NCBI GenBank assembly: GCA_016199675.1
Contig: JACQGE010000004.1
Span: 1 to 34,503 of the forward strand
Length of the DNA: 34,503 nucleotides
Direction of reading: 5' to 3'
Origin: Acidobacteriota bacterium
GTDB taxonomy: Bacteria; Acidobacteriota; Terriglobia; 2-12-FULL-54-10
The translations under genes were made by a program, and so were the position numbers. Below, in pieces: positions 7,363-15,513 of this stretch. Position 1 is the stretch's first letter. The number at the start of each line of letters is the position of its first letter. The notes beneath the pieces are model-generated. The model was not told the DNA's origin. It saw only the letters and a list, made by a program, of their open reading frames with translations, and ran no database searches.

Positions 7363-8679
7363 TTAATCAGCAGCGCCCTGATTTGCGGTTGCCGCTCCGT
7401 ATCGGATACAGAGTTGATCCACCTTGGCTTTCTCGGAGGCAGGCACCACGAATACCCCATGGCTTTTGTGGCTTACGAGATGGAGCCGCTTTCGCAGGAT
7501 GCCGCCGATATAGCGGTTCGTGATCGGCCGGTCGTACTCGGACCCGAAGCGGGCGGCGAAGGCCGCCGCGATCTCGGACACCGGAATGCTCGGTCGCGAG
7601 CCGTCCTGCAGCAGCTCGGCGAGAATCTCCAAGACGCCCGCCTCCGTGGACGCAGATCGCTCGGCGTACAGCTCTTCGTCGAACGACCTGACCGACTCAC
7701 GCATGTCTTCCCGCAACGTTTCGTCGTCGATGATGGAAAGAAGGGGCACCAGGATCTGGTTGAGCCGGGGCGAGAGCGTCGGCTCGACCAAGGAATCATC
7801 GACCCGAATGCGGGGAAGGGTCCGGAACCGGTACATGAGCAGGCGATTCCGAAGCGCCAGAGCCTCGTCCTTCTGCGTATCCGGCAAATTGATCGGAATG
7901 TCTTCCCGTAGCATTCGCTGTCCCATCTCTTCCGTGAGGAAGCGGCTTTCGAGCGCCTGATCCTCGAACGATCGCCGCATGGCCACGATCTTGGGGCCGA
8001 AAACATCGAAGGCCCGAGGGTCGAATTCGCGCTTGGCCGTCACCGCCGTCCGAAGGACGGGAAATCCTCGGACATTGCCGTTGTTGAAGATCTTCACCAG
8101 TTCCGATTTCTCGTCGCTGAAGCGGAAGTCGGCCTCATCGAAAATGAGCGTCCCGCGGAAGGTGTCGAGGGTGTGGAAGATCGGCGAGACGGTCGAGGCG
8201 CCGGACGCGAAGAAGGCCTTATAGCAGAGGGAGCCGATGACGAAGAGGGCCCGGGTCTTGCCAGTGCCGAAGTCGCCCCGCAGCCGGAGGTACGGCAGTT
8301 CGTTAAAAGCGTCGTACACCCAGGTAAGGAGGACGTAGGCGGCGGCAATTCTCCGGAATCGGTCGGAAAAGTCCACGTACCGATCGACGTACGACCCGAT
8401 GTCCGAGAGAAGCTGCGGCACACTTTCAAACGGCTCCGGGCGCTCCGGCAGTAAGACCGCGTGGTGCTTGATGAGGTTATTCGACGCTGGCATAGGCCGA
8501 AGTTCAGCCAGGCCATCCATAAGCTTGTCGGCAAATACGACCTCAGCACCGTCAAAAACCGCAAGCATCGTCTTCTTCTGTTCCTCCGAATATACAAGCT
8601 CTGCGCGCCGGCCATCTAAAAGGAGCCGTGAGACAGTTGGCGATCGGCGTAGCGGCGTTTGATCTGGTTCTTTTGACAT
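7363..8679 (-). CDS. P-loop ATPase of mobile elements (438 aa)
   Basis: GDFGTGKTR is Walker A (about residue 155) and LIFDEADF is Walker B (about 200). A C-terminal region looks winged-helix-like (VSEIAAAFAARFGSEY...ITNRYIGGILRKRLHL). The arrangement is like replication helicase/primase-associated ATPases carried by phages and integrative elements. The ATG at 8679 (MSKEPDQTP) is chosen because the 103-residue extension to 8988 is low-complexity and overlaps the divergent genes. It is divergent from the recombinase pair across a shared inverted-repeat region, suggesting it is a core gene of the recombinase's element. Confidence 0.7.
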   Translation of the reverse strand: MSKEPDQTPLRRSPTVSRLLLDGRRAELVYSEEQKKTMLAVFDGAEVVFADKLMDGLAELRPMPASNNLIKHHAVLLPERPEPFESVPQLLSDIGSYVDRYVDFSDRFRRIAAAYVLLTWVYDAFNELPYLRLRGDFGTGKTRALFVIGSLCYKAFFASGASTVSPIFHTLDTFRGTLIFDEADFRFSDEKSELVKIFNNGNVRGFPVLRTAVTAKREFDPRAFDVFGPKIVAMRRSFEDQALESRFLTEEMGQRMLREDIPINLPDTQKDEALALRNRLLMYRFRTLPRIRVDDSLVEPTLSPRLNQILVPLLSIIDDETLREDMRESVRSFDEELYAERSASTEAGVLEILAELLQDGSRPSIPVSEIAAAFAARFGSEYDRPITNRYIGGILRKRLHLVSHKSHGVFVVPASEKAKVDQLCIRYGAATANQGAAD

Positions 8680-8710
8680 CGTGTACAGAGTATTAGCTCC
8701 GTCACGCGAT

Positions 8711-8751
8711 GCACGGGGTGCAAATGTGCGCAGGAGGCAAGAAAGCACCCC
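8711..8751. promoter_or_regulatory. Shared operator-like element, copy 1
   Basis: CACGGGGTG (8712-8720) is followed exactly 25 nt later by CACCCC (8746-8751), forming an inverted repeat between two divergent genes. The same ACGGGGTG-N25-CACCCC layout occurs at 18698-18744 between radC and a TraD-like gene. Equal spacing and similar intervening sequence indicate a common regulator or a shared promoter type. Confidence 0.5.
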
Positions 8752-8786
8752 TTCTCGGTCTTTCACGGCGGCACTACGTTGTGCGC

Positions 8787-8996
8787 ATGAGCGAGCAACA
8801 GACGCCGACCGTTTCGCCGTTGATCCAGTCGCTCCTCCCGGACGCGACCGTCGAGGAGCAACTGGAGGCACAGCAGAATTTCCGCGAGTTCTTGGCGGTG
8901 GCGTACCGCATGCACCTGCGGCTGCAGGCCGAAAAGGAAGCCTCGCGTGACAAAAAGACGGAGGGTGATACGGTAAACGACGCGCCAACGGTATGA
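8787..8996 (+). CDS. Small protein coupled to recombinase (69 aa)
   Basis: MSEQQTPTV begins at 8787, and the rest is an acidic-basic helical protein (FREFLAVAYRMHLRLQAEKEA). The stop overlaps the recombinase start by ATGA at 8993-8996, so the two are translated together. It could be a recombination directionality or accessory factor, but no motif proves that. The ribosome site is weak; an upstream ATG at 8709 falls inside the operator-like element. Confidence 0.55.
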   Translation: MSEQQTPTVSPLIQSLLPDATVEEQLEAQQNFREFLAVAYRMHLRLQAEKEASRDKKTEGDTVNDAPTV

Positions 8997-10570
8997 ACAG
9001 CTATTACGCGTATGTCCGTGTTTCCACGGTCAAACAGGGAGAAAAGGGTTCCTCGCTTCAAGAGCAGCGAGGCGCCATTGAAGCGTATGCCAAAAGAAAC
9101 GATCTGACCGTCGCGGAGTGGTTCGAAGAGACAGAAACGGCTGCCAAGCGCGGGCGCCGCGTCTTCAATCACATGCTCAAACTTCTCGAGAAGAACCGCG
9201 CCGCCGGCGTCATCATTCACAAGATCGACCGCAGCGCTCGGAACCTGAAGGACTGGGCGGATCTGGGGGAAATGATCGACCGCGGGGTGGAAGTGCACTT
9301 CGCCCACGAAAGCTTGGATCTGCATTCCCGGGGCGGGCGTCTTTCTGCTGACATCCAGGCGGTGGTGGCTGCCGACTACATCCGGAATCTCCGGGACGAG
9401 GTGCGGAAGGGGTTCAACGGTCGGCTCAAGCAAGGAATCTATCCGTTGCCGGCGCCGCTTGGATACAAGGACCAAGGCTCGGGACTACCCAAAACCCCGG
9501 ACCCCGTGATGGGCCCCTTGGTGCGGCGCGCCTTTGAGATATACGCGACCGGGCGCTCCAATCTGCACGCGCTCAGAGCACAACTCCACGCCTTGGGATT
9601 GCGGAATCGTCGGGGGCGGGCCGTGTCTCTAGCCGGACTTTCCTGGGTCCTGAACAACCCCTTCTACATCGGCCTCATACGCATTAAACGGACCGGCGAG
9701 ACGTATCCTGGCATACACCAACCCCTGATCTCGAAACAGCTCTTTGACCGGGTGCAGGCGATTCTCCACGGCCGGACCAAGAACCGGGGACTCAAATACG
9801 ACTTCGTGTTTCGGCGTTTCCTCCGCTGTGCGACCTGCGGGTACCGGCTGATCGGCAGCCTGCAAAAAGGACGCGTGTACTACCGTTGCCAAACGAGAAC
9901 CTGCCCGACCACCTGTTTGCGGGAGGACGCGGTCGCCGAACAACTGGACCGAGCTATCGCGGAACTCAACCTGGATTCGCTCGACATTGACCTACTCAAG
10001 CAGGAATGCGCGTTCGTGACCAAGGATATTGCCGGCAGCCGAGAGCAGGACGTGAAGGCACTTCAGCTTAGCGTCTCGCAGATCGACGATCGGGTCCTGC
10101 GACTAACCGACGCGTACATAGATCGGCTCATCGACAAAGAGCTGTTTGAAACTCGCAAGGCGAAGCTCTTGGAGGAGCGAATAGCCATCCAGGAGAAAAT
10201 CGCCGAGTTCTCCCAGGGCGACTCCTACCTCGACGCAAAGCTCACGGAATTCCTCGAACTCATAAGATCGTTGGCGGGCAAGGAGAATCCGGCGAATCTG
10301 GAGGAGAAGAGGGAATTCGCAAAATCAGCCACCTCGAACTTGGCGGTTGATCAAAAAACCCTTGTGTATGCTTGGCGACCGCCGTTCGATGCGTTCGCCA
10401 ACTGGCAAGAATCGCTATATGGTGCGCCGCATCGGGGCGCATCTCGAACTTTCCATAAGAAAAGCACGGCGTGCGGGAAGACGCAAGCCCGCAAACCTTG
10501 CTCTGTCTGTGCAAGTTATCACCGCTTGGCGAGAATAATTATGAGTGTTCTAGGGGATGACAAAGAGTAA
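8993..10570 (+). CDS. Large serine recombinase (525 aa)
   Basis: The N-terminal resolvase domain reads YAYVRVSTVKQ with catalytic Ser11, then EQRGAIEAYAKR and IIHKIDRSARN. A recombinase domain follows (about 155-260, with GLSWVLNNPFYIGLIRIKR), then a zinc ribbon (about 280-305: RCATCGYR...YYRCQTRTC). A coiled-coil-like C-terminus extends to about 440. This is the standard large serine integrase build for unidirectional attP x attB integration, normally encoded next to one attachment site. It is coupled to the 69-aa gene. The last 80 residues are basic and less typical. Confidence 0.92.
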   Translation: MNSYYAYVRVSTVKQGEKGSSLQEQRGAIEAYAKRNDLTVAEWFEETETAAKRGRRVFNHMLKLLEKNRAAGVIIHKIDRSARNLKDWADLGEMIDRGVEVHFAHESLDLHSRGGRLSADIQAVVAADYIRNLRDEVRKGFNGRLKQGIYPLPAPLGYKDQGSGLPKTPDPVMGPLVRRAFEIYATGRSNLHALRAQLHALGLRNRRGRAVSLAGLSWVLNNPFYIGLIRIKRTGETYPGIHQPLISKQLFDRVQAILHGRTKNRGLKYDFVFRRFLRCATCGYRLIGSLQKGRVYYRCQTRTCPTTCLREDAVAEQLDRAIAELNLDSLDIDLLKQECAFVTKDIAGSREQDVKALQLSVSQIDDRVLRLTDAYIDRLIDKELFETRKAKLLEERIAIQEKIAEFSQGDSYLDAKLTEFLELIRSLAGKENPANLEEKREFAKSATSNLAVDQKTLVYAWRPPFDAFANWQESLYGAPHRGASRTFHKKSTACGKTQARKPCSVCASYHRLARIIMSVLGDDKE

Positions 10571-10595
10571 CAACAGGAACGGGCGAATTGCTGTT

Positions 10596-10615
10596 TGGAG
10601 TCTAATTGGACTCCA
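10596..10615. terminator. Intergenic hairpin between convergent genes
   Basis: TGGAGTC (10596-10602) and GACTCCA (10609-10615) form a perfect 7-bp stem with a 6-nt loop. It lies between the recombinase stop and the end of the convergent 167-aa gene. There is no long T tract, so it is only a candidate bidirectional terminator. Confidence 0.3.
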
Positions 10616-10649
10616 GTAATTTGTCGCGACCACCCAGTGTGCTTTATCC

Positions 10650-11153
10650 TCACGCATAAGTGCTTGGGAGAGACGGGGTCCTGCTTTTGATGTAATGGAA
10701 TAACTCTTGACGCCAAGCGCAAATAAAATGGTGGGCTTCGCCGATACCTTCTTCGCAAAGAAGCTCTAAGGTTTCTTCATCCAAAATATCGCCTTCAGGA
10801 TTGGAGAACCATCTCGCGAGTGTTTCGGCCATCAAAACGTCCTCGCTGCGTGTTGCACCCAGTAGTACAGAGCAATATGCATTGAGAAACAACAGGTGGT
10901 ATTGAGGGAATCGGGAAAACATCTGACCTATTTCACTATTTCGTGGCCACAGTGCATCCAGCTTGGCCTTTATCTCTCTCACGGATCGGGGATCGCCGAT
11001 GGCATCGCAGAATGTACCTCCAATCGCCTTCAGGAGAAGACGAAATCCCAAGCCATACAACAGGAGCTGCTTCTCGTCCGCAGGCAACAGACTATAGTAG
11101 CCAGATAGCAATTGCTCAGAATTGAACTCATCAAGCGTGTGGACTTCGTCCAT
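10650..11153 (-). CDS. Hypothetical protein (167 aa)
   Basis: A GGGGAGG ribosome site sits 4 nt before the ATG at 11153. The protein is soluble and helical and leucine-rich (LLSGYYSLLPADEKQLLLYGLG; HLLFLNAYCSVLLGA), with an acidic C-terminal part (EGDILDEETLELLCEEGIGE). I do not recognise a family. It sits between the recombinase module and an IS-end-like repeat array, so it is probably accessory DNA. Confidence 0.6.
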   Translation of the reverse strand: MDEVHTLDEFNSEQLLSGYYSLLPADEKQLLLYGLGFRLLLKAIGGTFCDAIGDPRSVREIKAKLDALWPRNSEIGQMFSRFPQYHLLFLNAYCSVLLGATRSEDVLMAETLARWFSNPEGDILDEETLELLCEEGIGEAHHFICAWRQELFHYIKSRTPSLPSTYA

Positions 11154-11423
11154 GAGCCTCCCCTATGCTGTGCTTTCGTGTTTAGGGCACCCCCTAATAT
11201 TGTGCCAGAAATCATAAGGGCGCTTGCCTTGTCCCTGCGGCTCGCGCTCACGCTTACCTCCGAAAGTTGGGTTAGGCGTGTTGCGCTGTAGGTTCTTAGG
11301 TCGGCAAGTTATTCGAGCAATCGGCCATCGTTCGTAGTGAGCTTTCCCGGAGCGGTCGGAAATGACAATAATTGGCTAAAGTGGAATTCCTGGGAAGCGA
11401 TCAATCGGGATTAAAGGCTACTG

Positions 11424-11556
11424 ATCGTGACGAGGCTACAACCATCGTAGGTGCGTATTTCAGCCCATCGTAGACGGCCATTTCAAAGGATCGTAGACGG
11501 CATTTCAGGCTGATCGTAGACAGCGTTTCAAGCTGATCGTGGACGATCGCGGGGGT
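11424..11556. repeat. 23-bp tandem repeats, IS21-family-end-like
   Basis: ATCGTAGACGGC-type units begin at 11444, 11467, 11490, 11513 and 11536, an exact 23-bp period, with a weaker unit at 11424. The consensus is about ATCGTAGACGGCATTTCAGG. Reiterated ATCGT(A/G)GAC...TTTCA units are typical of IS21-family ends, but no istA/istB is present, so this would be a relic end. Replication iterons are the alternative. The rest of 11154-11766 shows no gene. Confidence 0.5.
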
Positions 11557-11701
11557 GCGTGAGTGACCTGACCACAAGCATGCTTGCCGATTTTTCAGAC
11601 AAACCATGCCTACACCCGGATCACAATGCGCCAAATTCGCCACACCCTTGTTCGTAAACAACTATTCGTGCGATAGCCCTGAATCATAATGGCTTTGCCC
11701 C

Positions 11702-11730
11702 TTGACAATTGTTTGTCTTGCTACTAGCCT
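11702..11730 (+). promoter_or_regulatory. Candidate sigma70-type promoter for the precursor peptide gene
   Basis: A perfect -35 TTGACA at 11702-11707 is followed 17 nt later by TAGCCT (11725-11730), which keeps only the TA...T positions of a -10 box. It lies about 35 nt upstream of the precursor start. Confidence 0.4.
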
Positions 11731-11766
11731 TCATTTCGAGACGCGCCACGCAACGGGAGGCAGAAA

Positions 11767-11976
11767 ATGGTCGAAGAGCACAAGGCAGAGATCTATGATC
11801 TTGAAAGTTCGCAGGCCGCTGATCTTGCATGCCCCGGTTGTTCCATCACCCCGACCGGACCGGCCACGAATATTCATCGCCCAGTCTTATATGACTTAGA
11901 ATTAGCTCAAGCGGGAGATTTGGCCTGTCCGGGGTGTTCTATTACCCCCGCTCCCAACACTGCGCAAACGTCCTAG
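11767..11976 (+). CDS. Candidate RiPP precursor peptide with two tandem CPGC units (69 aa)
   Basis: The peptide contains YDLE..QA.DLACPGCSITP twice (residues 10-29 and 42-61), separated by TGPATNIHRPVL. GGGAGG lies 6 nt before the ATG. In the 11 DLACPGCSITP codons, eight differ between repeats and all changes are synonymous, so the peptide sequence has been conserved after duplication. Small size, repeated Cys-Pro-Gly-Cys units and a downstream radical SAM/SPASM gene make a multi-core ribosomally synthesised, modified peptide precursor likely. YDLE..QA would be recognition sequence and ACPGCSITP the core. The true leader/core boundary and the product are unknown. Confidence 0.7.
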   Translation: MVEEHKAEIYDLESSQAADLACPGCSITPTGPATNIHRPVLYDLELAQAGDLACPGCSITPAPNTAQTS

Positions 11977-12431
11977 GTGTTCAGTCGCGGGTTGCAAATC
12001 CGTTCCTAGGAGGAGCACTGCGTGCGAGTGAAGGTAGGTATTCTGTGCTGCGAGCGACCCAGCATGGGTCTTTTGCAGCTATGCACAACAAGCGACCAAA
12101 AGGGAGAGCGAAATATAAACACCGATTTGTTTAGCGTACTGTACACGTAGTGCATGATTTCATAATCATGGAATATTAGCCTGGTCAGTCGCTCTCCGAA
12201 AAACACCTCAATAGTCGCGTTTGGGCTTTGGTCCAACGTTCGTATCTATTAGCACATTATCTTAGACGCGATCTAAATAGCCTCTAACGGTCCTTTACTT
12301 CTGACCCAATATTTGTGCTCCAAAAGAGGGATAAGCGTCGCCGAATCCTCACGGCAGGGCGTTACACCTAATCGTGAAAAGAGGTGGGGCCAGTCTCGTG
12401 TTCAGCCAGTTCCCATAAATGTACCGCATAT
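11977..12431 (+). other. 455-nt spacer between precursor and radical SAM gene
   Basis: This is AT-rich DNA without a convincing long gene. It holds a possible 42-codon GTG ORF (listed separately) and a perfect inverted repeat CATGATT-TCAT-AATCATG (12153-12170) that could be an operator. No T-rich terminator is visible after the precursor gene, so read-through into the biosynthetic genes is possible. Confidence 0.4.
12022..12150 (+). CDS. Possible small ORF or gene remnant (42 aa, GTG start)
   Basis: AGGAGG precedes GTG 12022 by 8 nt. The product begins VRVKVGILCCERPSMGLLQL, which looks like the first beta-alpha unit of a Rossmann-type enzyme, then ends at TAG 12148-12150. It may be a fragment of a lost biosynthetic gene or chance coding. 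Confidence 0.2.
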   Translation: MRVKVGILCCERPSMGLLQLCTTSDQKGERNINTDLFSVLYT

Positions 12432-13634
12432 ATGAATTACTACCTCGTTAACATCGACACTGGCCACCTAGTTGGATGTAACCTGATCGCCGCTTCGTTT
12501 ATTCGAGAGTGGATTAAAGGAGGCGTGGAAGGCGATCGCGAGATTTTTGCAGAAATGGCGCGGCGGGGATTTTCAAGACGTAATACTCGAATTATCGCCG
12601 AGTGCTACGAAAATGGCACACCAACTATCCTTGCCGCGCAACTTAATCTAACGTGGAAATGCAATTTAAAATGCAAGCATTGCTACGTTGGCAATAATAT
12701 GCTTCTGGCGCCACCTCTAGCCTTTGACGAGTGGGTTTGCATAATCCAGGAACTAAAAAATCTGAATGTTCCGCGTATAGCCTTCCTTGGGGGCGAGCCA
12801 ATTCTCTTTAAGTACTTCTTCGATCTCTCTCAGGTTGCACGAGATCAGGGATTCAAAATCTTGACGTCAACAAACGGCACACAGATTGATCGACAAACTG
12901 CACGGTCGATAAAGCAAGCGGGTTACACGGAGGTCGATGTATCCTTGGATGGCGGGCTGCCCAGCACGCATGAGGCTCTACGTGGATACGGTACGTTCCG
13001 GAAGACCCTTCAAGGCATTCGCTTTCTCTTGGAGGAGAGTCTAAGCGTCAAGACCGCAACGGTTCTGCATAAAAGCAATTTTAGAGAGGTTCTAGAAATA
13101 GCGAAGATTGCTGAGCAAATGGGGGTTGAGCACTGCTTCTTCAACAATCTAGTCCCTGGCGGGCACGGAGCGGACCTTTGGCGTTCCGAACGGTTAGATA
13201 CGGCGGAACTCGAGGAGGTAAAACGAGTAGTGTTTCGATGGAATCAATTGCACGAGCAGCCGCGGCTTTTTATGGAGCTGCATTTTGACTATAAGATCCT
13301 CGACCGAAAGTTGCTAACGGTTCCGTCATCCTACGCGGGTTGTAAGGCCGGCCGAAGAGAAATCCTAATTCGGCCAGATGGATATGTCGCACCATGCCCA
13401 TTATTCCTGACAAACCCGGTAGTGCTGAAATCCAATGTCCGGGACATGTCTATTCTTGATATTTGGTCCAAGGATTCTGCGATACTGCAATTCCGGCGAG
13501 CGAATGACGAAGCCAACCTGAAGGGAAAATGTTCGAATTGTGGCTTCAAGTCTTTGTGTAAGGGGGGATGCCATGCAGCTGCATATCACGATTCGCACGA
13601 TTTATGTAACCCCGACCCAAGGTGTCCACAGTAG
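12432..13634 (+). CDS. Radical SAM/SPASM peptide-modifying enzyme (400 aa)
   Basis: Cys77, Cys81 and Cys84 (CNLKCKHC) form the CX3CX2C site for the SAM-binding 4Fe-4S cluster. GGEP follows at about residue 120. From about 300 on, a SPASM domain shows GCKAG, APCPL, and CSNCGFKSLCKGGC plus two more C-terminal Cys, as expected for two auxiliary clusters. The first 75 residues (YYLVNIDTGHLVGCN...) faintly resemble a PqqD-like peptide recognition element. SPASM enzymes install C-S, C-C or C-O links on ribosomal peptides, so the CPGC-repeat peptide is the obvious substrate. ATG 12432 is preferred; GTG 12384 would add 16 residues. PIG-L follows 12 nt later. Confidence 0.9.
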   Translation: MNYYLVNIDTGHLVGCNLIAASFIREWIKGGVEGDREIFAEMARRGFSRRNTRIIAECYENGTPTILAAQLNLTWKCNLKCKHCYVGNNMLLAPPLAFDEWVCIIQELKNLNVPRIAFLGGEPILFKYFFDLSQVARDQGFKILTSTNGTQIDRQTARSIKQAGYTEVDVSLDGGLPSTHEALRGYGTFRKTLQGIRFLLEESLSVKTATVLHKSNFREVLEIAKIAEQMGVEHCFFNNLVPGGHGADLWRSERLDTAELEEVKRVVFRWNQLHEQPRLFMELHFDYKILDRKLLTVPSSYAGCKAGRREILIRPDGYVAPCPLFLTNPVVLKSNVRDMSILDIWSKDSAILQFRRANDEANLKGKCSNCGFKSLCKGGCHAAAYHDSHDLCNPDPRCPQ

Positions 13635-13646
13635 CGTCGGCAGCTG

Positions 13647-14366
13647 ATGTTGCGGGCCGCGGACTTACTTCTTCAATATCCACGGCCAGATAACATTCGC
13701 AATTGCGAGCACGTAATGGTGCTTGCACCTCATCCTGACGACGACATCATAGGCGCCGGTGGGGTAATTGCACTGCATCTCGCAGCTGGGGCCAACCTAA
13801 CTGTCGTCTACTTGACTGACGGGGAAGCGACAGTAGCCCTACGTGGGTCACCTCAATGCGCAAGAAGAACTGTAAGACTGCGAGAAGCAAGAACCGCTCT
13901 TGCAAAACTGGGGACTGCCAAAACCGAATGTTTACACCTGGAAGATGGTCGCTTAAATAGTGCACTGACAGCCCTTAGTTGCCAGGTAGCCTTTCTTCTC
14001 GACACATACAAACCACAAATTATTTACTTACCATTTTTTGGAGACGCCCACCCTGACCACCGCGCCGTTACGTGGGCGTTGAGCCGTATCAAATGGACTG
14101 CGCAATCGGACGTAACAGTCGCGTGCTACGAAATCTGGTCTCCTCAACCCGCGAACATAATTGTGGACATAACCGATGTTGCAGCAAAGAAGTTTGCAGC
14201 GTTAATGGAACATAGGACGGCATTAACATCTCTGAATTATCTACCCTACGTTAAATCCCTAAACCGATACCGGGCTATGCACCGAGATTCGTGGCGTTAT
14301 GCGGAGGCTTTTCTTGTTCTTGCGTTGAAAGAATATATTTGTCTCGCACGGCAATGTCATCCTTGA
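13647..14366 (+). CDS. PIG-L/LmbE-family metal-dependent deacetylase (239 aa)
   Basis: LAPHPDDDIIGAGG (about residues 26-39) and HPDHRAV (about 136-142) supply the His-Asp-His zinc site of the PIG-L family, which removes acetyl groups from N-acetylglucosamine-type sugars (MshB and BshB in mycothiol and bacillithiol synthesis). It is cotranscribed with the radical SAM gene (12-nt gap) and overlaps the glycosyltransferase by 13 nt. The pairing with a GT4 gene suggests the cluster product carries an amino sugar made by glycosyl transfer and then deacetylation. Confidence 0.9.
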   Translation: MLRAADLLLQYPRPDNIRNCEHVMVLAPHPDDDIIGAGGVIALHLAAGANLTVVYLTDGEATVALRGSPQCARRTVRLREARTALAKLGTAKTECLHLEDGRLNSALTALSCQVAFLLDTYKPQIIYLPFFGDAHPDHRAVTWALSRIKWTAQSDVTVACYEIWSPQPANIIVDITDVAAKKFAALMEHRTALTSLNYLPYVKSLNRYRAMHRDSWRYAEAFLVLALKEYICLARQCHP

Positions 14367-15505
14367 ATCTATTGATGTGGCCGAATTTCTTCTTCCCAAA
14401 GACTGGGGGCGTTGCAACTGTTGTGTACAATCTTGCGCACCAGCTCCGCTATTACGATATTCACACTTCTGTTGTAACAGAGACGTTTAGAGATGCTCCC
14501 GCTATGGAGCGTGGGTCTTGGGGTGGAGCAGTCTTTAGAATCCCCTTTATGGTCCCGGAAGCTGAACTGGGTGATGCTGCTAACCGCTACATGTCTCCGC
14601 TAAGGCGGATCATTGTTGACGAATCTATCGACCTCGTGCACGTACATCTGCTAGATATACAAGGCTACTATGCGAATGTGCTTCTCAAAGAGGTAAAGAT
14701 TCCCTTAGTAGTATCAATTCATGGATCGGACATATTCCACTTCCACCGTAAGAACCGCTTTCTCCAGGAACAGGCGATAAGTCTTCTTGAAAAGGCACAG
14801 CTCGTCATTTCTTGCTCGGCTGCCCTCGCGCAGGAATTGGAAGCGATTATGGCTGACGCGCGTGCGAGTAATCCGAACATAGCGGTTATCCCAAACGGAA
14901 TTAATATTTCATGCTTATCGTACGCGGTTGAATCAGCGGCTCGGCCACGACCTGGAGGTCCAATTCGCGTGCTCGGGATTGGCCGCCTCGATTGGGTAAA
15001 GGGATTCGACATTCTTGTACAAGCTGTTTATCTAATAAAAGAAGAGAGGACCATCCCCAAGCTTGCCGTTCAGATTGTCGGGGATGGAGAAGAGCGGGAA
15101 CCGTTGCAGCGCATGGTGCAAGAACTCGGATTAGTGGACTGTATTGGATTTAATGGTGAATGTCCAAATGATCTTATCCCACGGTTCCTCCAGACAGCGG
15201 ATATGTTGGTAGTCCCTTCCCGGACAGAAGGATTTGGAATCGTAGTATTAGAGGGCATGTGTGCCGGGCTACCAATAGTGGCGAGCGCAACTGGTGGAAT
15301 TCCGGAGATAATAACGCATGGCAGGCACGGCTGGCTTGTTCCGCCTGAGAATCCCCGGGCTTTGGCCGAAGCCCTACTCAGCGCGATTCGGGATAGGGCA
15401 AGGTGGCCGGACTATGCAATGCAAAACAGAAATGACGTGCGTCGTTACGACTGGCGCCACATTTCGGCTCGGTATGCGAAAACTTATAGAGATCTTCTAG
15501 TGTGA
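14354..15505 (+). CDS. GT4-family glycosyltransferase (383 aa)
   Basis: The GT-B fold is clear: an N-terminal FFPKTGGVATVVYNLA loop, HGSDI, then VIPNGIN, GIGRLDWVKGFDILV, and the E-x7-E motif in SRTEGFGIVVLEGMCAG. Full length for GT4. ATG 14354 (MSSLNLLMWPNFF) overlaps the deacetylase gene; the earlier in-frame start at 14291 lies deep in that gene. GT4 enzymes that partner PIG-L deacetylases (MshA, BshA) transfer GlcNAc to a small acceptor. Here the acceptor could be the modified peptide or a small metabolite. It ends 8 nt from the convergent ProRS gene. Confidence 0.9.
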   Translation: MSSLNLLMWPNFFFPKTGGVATVVYNLAHQLRYYDIHTSVVTETFRDAPAMERGSWGGAVFRIPFMVPEAELGDAANRYMSPLRRIIVDESIDLVHVHLLDIQGYYANVLLKEVKIPLVVSIHGSDIFHFHRKNRFLQEQAISLLEKAQLVISCSAALAQELEAIMADARASNPNIAVIPNGINISCLSYAVESAARPRPGGPIRVLGIGRLDWVKGFDILVQAVYLIKEERTIPKLAVQIVGDGEEREPLQRMVQELGLVDCIGFNGECPNDLIPRFLQTADMLVVPSRTEGFGIVVLEGMCAGLPIVASATGGIPEIITHGRHGWLVPPENPRALAEALLSAIRDRARWPDYAMQNRNDVRRYDWRHISARYAKTYRDLLV

Positions 15506-15513
15506 GATGGACG

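Noticed and set aside
7198-7911. 237-codon plus-strand frame
   Set aside because: Antisense shadow of the P-loop ATPase with intact Walker motifs.
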